A stretch of 15,956 bases of DNA from Thermoplasmata archaeon (GTDB lineage Archaea > Thermoplasmatota > Thermoplasmata > UBA184), in the NCBI GenBank assembly GCA_027314845.1, contig DAHVAA010000012.1, positions 1 to 15,956 on the forward strand, given 5' to 3'. Of the stretch, positions 1-6,790 are shown one piece after another (positions within the stretch are counted from its first letter, which is position 1; each line of letters begins with the position of its first letter). Under the pieces are notes generated by a model. It searched no databases. It was not told the DNA's origin and saw nothing but the letters and a program-made list of their open reading frames with translations. The position numbers and the translations under genes are program-made.

Positions 1-114
1 CGAGGGCAGATTATCCGCGTGTTACTGAGCAGTGCGCCGAGGGCTTACCCCTCTCGACTCGCATGGCTTAAGCGAACTCCAATAGCGGTGCCCGCCGGCA
101 GGATCAACCGGATT
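1..114 (-). rRNA. 16S ribosomal RNA, 5' end only (runs off the left edge)
   Basis: Read on the minus strand, the segment begins with the universal archaeal 16S start TCCGGTTGATCCTGCCGG at about 111-94. It continues with the conserved stretches TAAGCCATGCGAGTCGAGAG and CTGCTCAGTAACACG. Only the first ~110 bases are inside the window; the gene continues beyond position 1. The mature 5' end is placed near 114 by analogy with other archaeal 16S genes (a couple of bases before TCCGG), so it is uncertain by a few bases. The text resembles Thermoplasmata-type 16S more than haloarchaeal 16S, judged from memory of the families. Confidence 0.96.
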
Positions 115-411
115 TGTTCGCACACTTTTCGCAATGTGCGGGAATACGTGTTCAAGATCGTGAACGATCGACTGACTGGCGGATTATGCTCTTCGCTCTG
201 ATTGAGCGCTCTTTCGCGTACGTCTCCTCCGTCAGTCCTGAGAGGTCACTCCCCGTCTCCGGGGAGGGGATCTCGGGGCTCCACGCCCTGTCGGGCCATC
301 TGTGGCGTCGCCCGGAAGAGCTCGGATCATGCGTCCCCGGCTCGCCGTGGCGGCGTCGGTGCGACATGGTCCTCCGAAGAGGCCACGCGCCCGAGGTGTC
401 GGAGAAGCGGT
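115..411 (-). other. 16S rRNA leader (no protein gene), with several hairpins
   Basis: No convincing coding region is seen here; the frames that cross it run into the rRNA or lie opposite the hydrolase gene. On the minus strand three hairpins stand out. CTCCCC/GGGGAG lies near 247-264. A stem of GATCG and CGATC with a TTCA loop lies at 156-169. CGCACA/TGTGCG with a 10-base loop lies at 119-140, directly before the mature 16S end. They are likely parts of the 5' external spacer involved in rRNA processing. The partner strand of a processing stem would lie beyond the window, so that cannot be tested here. Confidence 0.5.
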
Positions 412-423
412 CGATATTTAAGG
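412..423 (-). promoter_or_regulatory. Predicted archaeal promoter (BRE/TATA) of the 16S rRNA gene
   Basis: On the minus strand this reads CCTTAAATATCG, a good archaeal TATA box in an otherwise very GC-rich stretch. It lies just after the stop codon of the HAD hydrolase gene (456). Transcription would start about 25 bases downstream, near 390, giving a 16S leader of roughly 275 bases. The start site is predicted from spacing only. Confidence 0.65.
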
Positions 424-455
424 ACACCCTGCGGGGAACGAAAGCTCCCGCCGGG

Positions 456-1166
456 TCAGTTCCCTCGCTCGATCCGCTCGACCCAGAGCGGGACCTCGAG
501 CAGCGAGGTGATCTCGGGCGGGTCCTCACCGTAACCGAACCCGTACCGGTTGAGCCACAACGCGTAAAGGCCGGCGGCCCGCGCGGCGCGCGCGTCGGTG
601 TGAACGAGGTTCCCGACGTAGACCGCCTCCGCCGGAGCCACGCCGAGCCGCGCGACCGCCCGGCGGAAGATCTCGGGATCGGGCTTCTCGACTCCTTCGG
701 TCCCGGAGGAGACGACACGGTCGAAGTAGTCGAGGATCCCGACCCGGTCAAGGATCGACCGCACGCGCGCTTCGCTCGTCGAGTTCGACACGACCCCGAG
801 GAGCCGGTGCTCCGCGGCGAGCTGGTCCAGGCAGCGGCGAGCGTCCGAGAAGAGGCGGATCGGCCGTTCGGAGGCGCGGACGGCCGCGGTAAACTTCTGG
901 GCGACTTCGCGCCCCACCTCCCGGCCCGCGGTCCGGGACAGGACCCGACGCCAATTCTCCACGATCCGCGCTTCGCCCGTCAACCCGGGAGGCTCGGCGT
1001 CCATCTCCTCGTCGACCTCGCGCGACGCGTGGGCCAGAAGGTCGGGGTCTAGGTCGAGGTAGAACCGGCGCGCGAGCTCGCACCATCCGGCGTAGTCCTG
1101 CCCGTCCACGAGCGTATCTCCGAGGTCGAATAGGACCGCACGGACCTTACGGGCCAGCGCTACCAC
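456..1166 (-). CDS. HAD-superfamily hydrolase (subclass IA-like)
   Basis: A 236-residue protein with the four HAD motifs. Motif I is FDLGDTL with the nucleophile Asp14; motif II is VVSNST with Ser127; motif III is Lys161 in GVEKPDPEIF; motif IV is VGN with Asp191 in VYVGNLVHTDARAARAAG. A helical cap domain lies between motifs I and II (about residues 20-105). The usual second Asp of DxDGT phosphatases is Gly16 here, and the usual Asp after VG in motif IV is Asn186. The substrate therefore cannot be predicted: small phosphoesters are the default guess for the family, and a dehalogenase-like role is another option. The start is GTG; no in-frame ATG is available near it and no clear ribosome binding site is seen. 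It lies 74 bases after the Dps gene on the same strand, and the 16S promoter follows closely. Confidence 0.85.
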   Translation of the reverse strand: MVALARKVRAVLFDLGDTLVDGQDYAGWCELARRFYLDLDPDLLAHASREVDEEMDAEPPGLTGEARIVENWRRVLSRTAGREVGREVAQKFTAAVRASERPIRLFSDARRCLDQLAAEHRLLGVVSNSTSEARVRSILDRVGILDYFDRVVSSGTEGVEKPDPEIFRRAVARLGVAPAEAVYVGNLVHTDARAARAAGLYALWLNRYGFGYGEDPPEITSLLEVPLWVERIERGN

Positions 1167-1240
1167 GCCGAGGAAAGAGGGCTCCCTTGCTTAGCGTTGG
1201 CCCGCCAAGAGGGCGAACCCGGGTGGGAGCAGCCGAAGTC

Positions 1241-1774
1241 CTAGACGCCCATCTGGGCGACACCTTCCGCCCGGGTCGGCGTCGACCCTCCGAACCCGAG
1301 CCCTTCCAGAAGGCCAGAGCGGGATTCCAGGAGCTCGCGGAGGAACCACTCCATCTTCTCGTGCGCGACCGTGCAGCGGGTGAAGAGGTCGGCGGACCCG
1401 GGGTCGCCGGCCCGACCCGCGAGCTCGACCGCCGAGCGAAGCCCGCGCAGGATCAGGCGGTGAGCGTCCCGCAGATGCTCGAGCATCTCCCGCGGCGTCT
1501 CGGGTACCTTGGTCTCCGCGCTCACCACCGCGAGCTGGCGCAGCGCGTCAAGTCCGTACTCCGCCGGCGCCCCGAGGATCCGCTGGCGCTCGGCGAGCGG
1601 GTCGACCGTCTCGAGGACCTCCTTCGCGTGGGCGTCGAACAGGAGATGCAGGTCATGGAAGAGCGGGCCGACGACGTTCCAGTGATAGCCCTTGTAAAGG
1701 AAGTACAGCTGCACCGCGTTCGCCTGCTCGCGCCTCAGATGCTCGACGACCCGTCCTTTCTCCCGCGCCTCCAT
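1241..1774 (-). CDS. dps: Dps-family ferritin-like protein (DNA-binding/iron-storing)
   Basis: A 177-residue four-helix ferritin-like protein. The Dps ferroxidase signature is intact: His31 in GYHWNV, His43 in LFHDLHLLFD, and Asp58 and Glu62 in TVDPLAER. These are the residues that bind iron between two subunits in the 12-subunit Dps shell. By family it oxidises ferrous iron with peroxide and protects DNA. The ATG at 1774 is chosen because GGGGGT lies just upstream and the Dps homology begins right after it. A longer reading from 1852 would add 26 Arg-rich residues whose codons (TTT, TCA, AGA, TGT) look unlike the rest of the gene, though an N-terminal DNA-binding tail cannot be excluded. The gene lies between nusA and the HAD hydrolase, all on one strand. 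Confidence 0.9.
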   Translation of the reverse strand: MEAREKGRVVEHLRREQANAVQLYFLYKGYHWNVVGPLFHDLHLLFDAHAKEVLETVDPLAERQRILGAPAEYGLDALRQLAVVSAETKVPETPREMLEHLRDAHRLILRGLRSAVELAGRAGDPGSADLFTRCTVAHEKMEWFLRELLESRSGLLEGLGFGGSTPTRAEGVAQMGV

Positions 1775-1945
1775 GGACGACCCCCGGCCGACGACGGCCC
1801 GAGCGGGACATCTCGGTTCGGTGAAGCTCGGTTGACCTGACCGAAAGCGCATGGCGCCCGGCCCCGCGAAGCAACTACAGCCCGTAGTAGGTTAACGCCG
1901 ACGTAGCGTCGCGCTCGCGGGAGGCCCGGGCGCGGCCGCCCCGGA

Positions 1946-2371
1946 TCAGGCGACGCTCACGGAGACGACGTCCGAATGGCGCAAGAGGATCGCCCGGGCG
2001 ACCTTGAGGTTCTTGCCCGCCTTGCCGATCGCCCGTGCCTTCCAGGCGGGGTCGACCGTGACGGTGGCGTGCCGGCCCTTTCCCTTGGGGCCGAAATCGA
2101 CCTTCTTCGGCGAGTACCAGTAGAAGATGTTCTTGACGAGCATCTCGGGCTCGTCGGACCACTCGACGACCTGGATCTCCTTCTTGAGCATCCCCTTGAG
2201 CCGGTCGACCAGGACGCCGCCCGGCCCGACCGCCTTGTGCACCTCGCCCGGCTGGACGAGGATGACGAGCTTGTCCTCCGTCTCGAAGCAGTCCTTCACC
2301 CGGGCCCCGGTCCGCTCCTCGAAGAGTCGGATGTAGCCGAGGGTCGTGGTGTCGAACGCGATCTCGGGCAT
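1946..2371 (-). CDS. nusA: Archaeal transcription factor NusA (two KH domains)
   Basis: A 141-residue protein of the short archaeal NusA type, which lacks the N-terminal and S1 domains of bacterial NusA. It opens with the family hallmark IRLFEERTGARVKDCF. It then has two KH RNA-binding domains with GxxG loops: GPGG at residues 49-52 and GKAG at 116-119. It ends in RHSDVVSVSVA, as usual for the family. It is thought to act with RNA polymerase in elongation or termination. It sits 22 bases after rpl30e as the last gene of the polymerase operon. In many archaea rps12 and rps7 follow it; here they do not. No clear Shine-Dalgarno sequence precedes its ATG, which suggests translation coupled to the gene before. 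Confidence 0.95.
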   Translation of the reverse strand: MPEIAFDTTTLGYIRLFEERTGARVKDCFETEDKLVILVQPGEVHKAVGPGGVLVDRLKGMLKKEIQVVEWSDEPEMLVKNIFYWYSPKKVDFGPKGKGRHATVTVDPAWKARAIGKAGKNLKVARAILLRHSDVVSVSVA

Positions 2372-2393
2372 GCGAAGGGGTTCGCCGAGCGGC

Positions 2394-2681
2394 TTAGGTC
2401 TCGAGGGTGAGGATCGCGCTCGAGCCCGGGTCGAGGATGGCCATCGCGCTGATCGGATACGGTCGGCCGCACGCCTGGCCGAGGTCGACCGCCGTCCCCT
2501 CGTAGTGGTACACCGGAGCCCTCCCGATCTGCCGCTCCCCGCGAAGGGTCGCGTCCGGGCACGTGCGGGCGACGATAACGAGACGCGCCTTGTTCGACCG
2601 GGCCGCCACGAGCGTCTCCGTGAGCCCGACCTTCACCTTGCCCGTCTCGAGCGCGACCTTGAGCGCGTGCGCGAGGTCCAT
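2394..2681 (-). CDS. rpl30e: Ribosomal protein L30e (eL30)
   Basis: A 95-residue protein matching archaeal/eukaryotic L30e of the L7Ae-like fold. It opens with DLAHALKVALETGKVKVGLTE, continues with a KARLVIVARTCPD strand, and ends with SAMAILDPGSSAI. It binds 23S rRNA in the large ribosomal subunit. It is encoded between rpoA2 and nusA, the position typical for archaea. The ATG is one base after the rpoA2 stop codon, and its ribosome binding site lies inside the end of rpoA2. Confidence 0.96.
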   Translation of the reverse strand: MDLAHALKVALETGKVKVGLTETLVAARSNKARLVIVARTCPDATLRGERQIGRAPVYHYEGTAVDLGQACGRPYPISAMAILDPGSSAILTLET

Positions 2682-2682
2682 C

Positions 2683-3984
2683 TTACGCGACCTCCTCCTT
2701 CACGGCTTCGGGCTTAGGTGTTGGCGGGACCGCGCTGGACGACAGCGGCTGGTAGATCAGGTTGACCGCACCCGTGCCGAGGGTGATCGGCTGGCCGACG
2801 ATGATGTTCTCCGCGACGCCCTTGAGCTCATCGACCTCGCCGGTGATCGCGGCGCGCAGGAGGTGGGCCGCGGTGATCTCGAACGCCGCGCGCGCGAGCA
2901 CGCTGGTCTTCTTGCCCGAGATCCCGTGCCGTCCGATCGCCCGGATGTCCCCTTCGTTGGTCATCACGTCGGCGACCAGCATGAGGTGTCGGATGTCGAC
3001 CCCGAGCCCCTGTTCCGCCAGGGTCCGGTTCGCCTCGTGGATGAGCGCGGCCCGGGCGGCCTCGACGCCGTAGACACGGTAGATCTCGAAGACGGAGTTC
3101 GTGGTCGTGCGCACCGCGTCGACCCCGGCGATCTCGATGACCCCCTCGAGATTCGAACCTTCGGTGTAGATCACGTACTCGTCTTTCTCCCGACGGATGA
3201 GCGCTCGGCGGATCCCGGTGACGCCCTTGATCTGGATCCCCTTCGCCTCCTCGCTCGCGATGAGGAGCTTCTTGAACGGCATCTCCTCCACGAGCTCCTC
3301 CTTGCGGGACTTCGTGGCCCCGGCGGCGGACTCTTTGAGATGCACTTCGAACGAACGGGTCTCCCCGCTGCCCGAGCCCGGCCGGACCTCGAACAAGCGG
3401 GCATCGAGGCCGTCGACCAGCGCGGCCTCGAGCTCGGCCCGCCGAACCCCTCGGGACTCGAGGAGCGCGGCTTGCGGAGAGACGACGACCTTGAGGTCCT
3501 CGACGACCGCGCTGATGGACGCGACGTCGGGGACGGTCGTCACTTCGATCTGCAGCGCGATCTTCTGGACGGCTTCCCGGTCGCCCTTCAGCTTCTTCTC
3601 GACGTGCACGGTCATCATCGGCGTGGACGGGACCCGCCGGGCGTCGACGAGCTCGATCAACCGGGGCAAGCCGAGCGTGACGTTCATCTCGGCGACCCCC
3701 GCGTAGTGGAACGTCCGCAGCGTCATCTGCGTCCCGGGCTCGCCGATCGATTGCGCCGCGATGATCCCGACGGACTCGTGGGCGTCGACCTCGGCCCGGC
3801 GGAAGCGACGGGCGACCTCGCGGACGACCTTGGTCGCGTCGGAGGGCGCGAGCCGGAGGCTCTGCAGCTTCGCTTTCGTCCCCTCGGCGAGCGAGGGGGG
3901 CAGCGGGATCCCGTTCTCGCGGATCGCGATCTCCTGGATGCGCGTGATCAGGTCGCGCGGGGCGCTCTTCTTCTCGTCCACCAT
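2683..3984 (-). CDS. rpoA2: DNA-directed RNA polymerase subunit A''
   Basis: A 433-residue protein, the C-terminal part of the largest polymerase subunit (equivalent to the end of bacterial beta' and Rpb1). The hallmark trigger-loop region [20 protein letters not shown] followed by [20 protein letters not shown] is at about residues 69-108. The C-terminal part has the conserved [20 protein letters not shown] and [17 protein letters not shown] stretches. A short variable tail rich in Pro, Lys and Glu closes the protein. It joins subunit A' in the catalytic core. Its ATG is four bases after the rpoA1 stop, with GGAGGGG upstream; its stop is one base before rpl30e. Confidence 0.98.
   Translation of the reverse strand: MVDEKKSAPRDLITRIQEIAIRENGIPLPPSLAEGTKAKLQSLRLAPSDATKVVREVARRFRRAEVDAHESVGIIAAQSIGEPGTQMTLRTFHYAGVAEMNVTLGLPRLIELVDARRVPSTPMMTVHVEKKLKGDREAVQKIALQIEVTTVPDVASISAVVEDLKVVVSPQAALLESRGVRRAELEAALVDGLDARLFEVRPGSGSGETRSFEVHLKESAAGATKSRKEELVEEMPFKKLLIASEEAKGIQIKGVTGIRRALIRREKDEYVIYTEGSNLEGVIEIAGVDAVRTTTNSVFEIYRVYGVEAARAALIHEANRTLAEQGLGVDIRHLMLVADVMTNEGDIRAIGRHGISGKKTSVLARAAFEITAAHLLRAAITGEVDELKGVAENIIVGQPITLGTGAVNLIYQPLSSSAVPPTPKPEAVKEEVA
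2690..2698 (-). promoter_or_regulatory. Ribosome binding site of rpl30e
   Basis: GGAGGAGGT on the minus strand, eight bases before the ATG at 2681 and inside the last codons of rpoA2. It is a near-perfect complement to the archaeal 16S tail and fixes the start of rpl30e. Confidence 0.8.
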
Positions 3985-3988
3985 GGTC

Positions 3989-6778
3989 CTACTCCCCTCC
4001 GAATTCGGGGCCTTCCTCGGGCGCGCCGAACTCCTCGGCCTCTTCCTCTTCGGCCTCTTCTTCTAGCTGCGCCTCGGCCTGGAGGTCCATTTCCTCCTCG
4101 GTCACCGGCGGCGCACCGGGCGAGCTCTCGGGGTGGCGCTCCTCCGAGGAGCGCACGCGCCGGCCCAGCACTCGGGCGACGACCTCGTCGAGCGAGACCG
4201 GGGCCCCCTGGTAGGACCGCGTCGGGTCGATGCCGTCCTCCCCATACTTGTACTCGATAACGGTCCCCGCCGTGTTGCGGACCGTGCCGTCCTCGGCGAC
4301 CTTCAGGTCCTCAAGGGCGTTGATGAGCCGCCGCTGCATGTACCCCGACCGGCTGGTCCGTACGGCGGTATCGACCAGGGACTCCCGGCCGCCCATCGAG
4401 TGGAAGAAGTACTCCGTCGGCGACAGGCCGCGCTTGTAACTCGAACTGACGAACCCGCGCGCATCGGCCCCCAGATCGCCTCGCGCGAAGTGGGGGAGCG
4501 TCCGCTTGACGTACCCCCGCAAGAGGCGCTCTCCACGGACCGACTGCTGACCGACGGCACCGGCCATCTGCGTCAGATTGAGCATCGAGCCGCGGGCACC
4601 GCTCTTCGCGAGGATCACCGCCGGGTTCTCGAGCCCGAGGTACCGTCCCGCGACCTCACCGGCGGTGTCGCGCGCCTGGCCGAGCTCACGTCGGACCATC
4701 ACTTCGAGCGTCTCCTCGAGCGAGCGGCCCGGCATCTGTTCGAGCTCGCCCTTGCGATACTGTTCGACGAGCTCGTTGACCTTCGACCGGGCCGCCCCGA
4801 GCGAGGTGAGGATCTCCCGCAGCGCGCCCTCGGGCACGTCCTCGTCGTCGATCCCCGTCGACAGGCCCTTGAGCGCGATCGCGGTGATCGCGAGCCGGCT
4901 CATCTCGTCCAGGAACTGGCGCGCGCGGGGCATCCCGTTGTTGCGCGCGATCGCGTCCAGGACCGCGCCCTTCTCGTAGGCGATCGCCTTCTTGTCGATC
5001 GTCCCCGCCTTCAGGACCCCGTTCTCGATCACGACCCACGCGTCGTGCTTGCAGTGGAGCGGCGCGCAATCGCACCGCGCCCAGATGTTCGACCGGAACT
5101 CGAGGGTGAGGTCCTTCGGCAGCGTCAGCGAGAACAGCTGCTTCCCCGTCCAGAACGGCTCGCCGTCCTTGTCCTTCCCCGCCGGGGGCGGGATCGGGTA
5201 GTTCAGCTTCGAAAGGAGGTAGGTGACCTCCGGCCGAGTGAACGACGGGTCATGGTACGTCAGGAGGAACGCCGCGGTGATGTGGTCGTGCAGCATCCCG
5301 ATGATCGGGCCTCCGTAGCGGGGCGAGAGGATGTGTTCCTCGACCTTCATCAGGACTTTCGCCTCGGCGCGAGCCTCCTGGCTCTGGAGGACGTGAAGGT
5401 TCATCTCGTCGCCATCGAAGTCGGCGTTGTACGGCGGGCAGTCGCACAGGTTGAAGCGGAACGTCTTGTGCGGCAGGATCCGGACGAAGTGGGCCATCAT
5501 GCTCATCCGGTGCAGGCTCGGCTGTCGGTTGAACAGCACGATGTCTCCATCGAGGAGCTGGCGCTCGACGATCGAGCCCGGCGTGACGAGCTCGCCGCAG
5601 GCGTCGGCGTTCTTCTCCATCACCTTGATCCGTTGCCCGTCCTCGCGCACGAGGTAGTTGACCCCGCAACGGTAGCGGTTCGCCTCGTCGGGCGGCGGGC
5701 TGGGGCCGCGGCGCACGAGCTCCTTCGCGACCTCCTGGTTGTGGACCGTCACCTCGAGCGGGACGGTGAGACCCCGGGCGACCTCGATCGGCACCCCGAC
5801 CTCGTTGATGGAGAGGAGCGGGTCCGGACTGATGACCGTGCGCGCGGAGAAGTTGACCCGCTTGCCCGAGAGATTGGACCGGAACCGACCGTCCTTGCCC
5901 TTCAGGCGCCGCGCGAGGGTCTTCAAGGGGCGGCCCGACCGGTGCCGGGCCGGCGGGATGCCGCTCGTCTGGTTGTCGAAGTACGTCGTGACGTGGTACT
6001 GCAGGAGCTCCCACAGGTCCTCCACGACCAGCTGCGGCGCGCCCATGTCGCGGTTCTCGCGCAGGCGCTGGTTGATCCGGAGGACGTCCACGAGCTTGTG
6101 CGTGAGGTCGTCCTCGCTCCGTTCCCCGCTCTCGAGGGTGATCGAGGGGCGGACCTGGACCGGCGGCACGGGAAGTACCGTCAGGACCATCCACTCCGGC
6201 CGGCCGAACTTCGGGTTCAGGTCGAGCGCTCGGACATCCTCGTCCGGGATCCGCTCGAGTCGCGCCCGGACCTCCTTCGGAGTGATCTTGTGACTGTTCT
6301 CGCGGAACGTCGTCGGCTTGTCGAGGACGATCCGCTGCTGGACCTCGTGGCAGTGCGGGCAGGCCCGCTCCTCTTTCGGCTCGCGGGCGCGGGGGGTCGA
6401 GGGCCCGTCCTCGGTATCGACCGGTGACTCGGCCCGGGAGCTCGGCGCGCCGGGGAGCATGCGGCCGCACGCGCGACAGGTCGATTGGAGGAGGCGCTTG
6501 ATCTCCTTCGCGTAGCCGACGTGGATCACCGGCATCGCGAGCTCGATGATCCCGAAATGGCCGGGGCACTCGTTCACCCGTCCGCCGCAGGTGCGGCAGC
6601 GGAGGTTCGGTTCAATCACCCCGAGGTGGAGGTCCATGAGCCCCATCTCGATCGGGTAGCCGTCGTCGTCGTAGGTGTCGGCCGTGATGATCTTCACCGC
6701 GCTCATGCGGCGGATCTCGTCCGGCGAGAGGAAGGCGAACTGCAGGCTCTTGATCCGCTTGGATAGTCCTTGCGCCAT
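3989..6778 (-). CDS. rpoA1: DNA-directed RNA polymerase subunit A'
   Basis: A 929-residue protein, the N-terminal two thirds of the largest polymerase subunit. The catalytic magnesium motif [10 protein letters not shown] lies at 451-460, with Asp453, Asp455 and Asp457. N-terminal zinc ligands are Cys61, Cys64, Cys71 and His74, with a second set Cys101, Cys104, Cys140 and Cys143. The second set is split by a hydrophilic insertion of about 30 residues (109-138). The bridge-helix region [19 protein letters not shown] is near the C-terminal end. The last ~38 residues are strongly acidic (Glu runs), an unusual tail. The ATG at 6778 is chosen because [14 protein letters not shown] begins the family homology and a GGAGGG site precedes it. 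A longer open frame to 6961 only overlaps rpoB. Confidence 0.98.
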   Translation of the reverse strand: MAQGLSKRIKSLQFAFLSPDEIRRMSAVKIITADTYDDDGYPIEMGLMDLHLGVIEPNLRCRTCGGRVNECPGHFGIIELAMPVIHVGYAKEIKRLLQSTCRACGRMLPGAPSSRAESPVDTEDGPSTPRAREPKEERACPHCHEVQQRIVLDKPTTFRENSHKITPKEVRARLERIPDEDVRALDLNPKFGRPEWMVLTVLPVPPVQVRPSITLESGERSEDDLTHKLVDVLRINQRLRENRDMGAPQLVVEDLWELLQYHVTTYFDNQTSGIPPARHRSGRPLKTLARRLKGKDGRFRSNLSGKRVNFSARTVISPDPLLSINEVGVPIEVARGLTVPLEVTVHNQEVAKELVRRGPSPPPDEANRYRCGVNYLVREDGQRIKVMEKNADACGELVTPGSIVERQLLDGDIVLFNRQPSLHRMSMMAHFVRILPHKTFRFNLCDCPPYNADFDGDEMNLHVLQSQEARAEAKVLMKVEEHILSPRYGGPIIGMLHDHITAAFLLTYHDPSFTRPEVTYLLSKLNYPIPPPAGKDKDGEPFWTGKQLFSLTLPKDLTLEFRSNIWARCDCAPLHCKHDAWVVIENGVLKAGTIDKKAIAYEKGAVLDAIARNNGMPRARQFLDEMSRLAITAIALKGLSTGIDDEDVPEGALREILTSLGAARSKVNELVEQYRKGELEQMPGRSLEETLEVMVRRELGQARDTAGEVAGRYLGLENPAVILAKSGARGSMLNLTQMAGAVGQQSVRGERLLRGYVKRTLPHFARGDLGADARGFVSSSYKRGLSPTEYFFHSMGGRESLVDTAVRTSRSGYMQRRLINALEDLKVAEDGTVRNTAGTVIEYKYGEDGIDPTRSYQGAPVSLDEVVARVLGRRVRSSEERHPESSPGAPPVTEEEMDLQAEAQLEEEAEEEEAEEFGAPEEGPEFGGE

Positions 6779-6784
6779 CGTCGA

Positions 6785-6790
6785 CCCTCC
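6785..6790 (-). promoter_or_regulatory. Ribosome binding site of rpoA1
   Basis: GGAGGG on the minus strand, six bases before the ATG at 6778. It overlaps the last base of the rpoB stop codon (TAGGAGGG), so rpoB and rpoA1 are translationally adjacent. It decides the start against a longer open frame reaching into rpoB. Confidence 0.8.

Noticed and set aside
114..1052. Plus-strand open frame of 312 codons across the 16S leader and opposite the HAD gene
   Set aside because: It covers rRNA leader DNA and the reverse of a gene with intact HAD motifs; its product has no recognisable features.
1775..1852. Longer start for dps at 1852
   Set aside because: Codon use of the added stretch is unlike the gene and Dps homology begins at 1774; kept only as an alternative in the feature text.
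4133..6427. A 764-codon open frame on the plus strand opposite rpoA1, and similar long frames opposite rpoB and rpoA2
   Set aside because: They mirror the real genes in a GC-rich region, show low-complexity Arg/Asp/Leu/Val composition and no family resemblance, and the opposite strand has unmistakable polymerase subunits.
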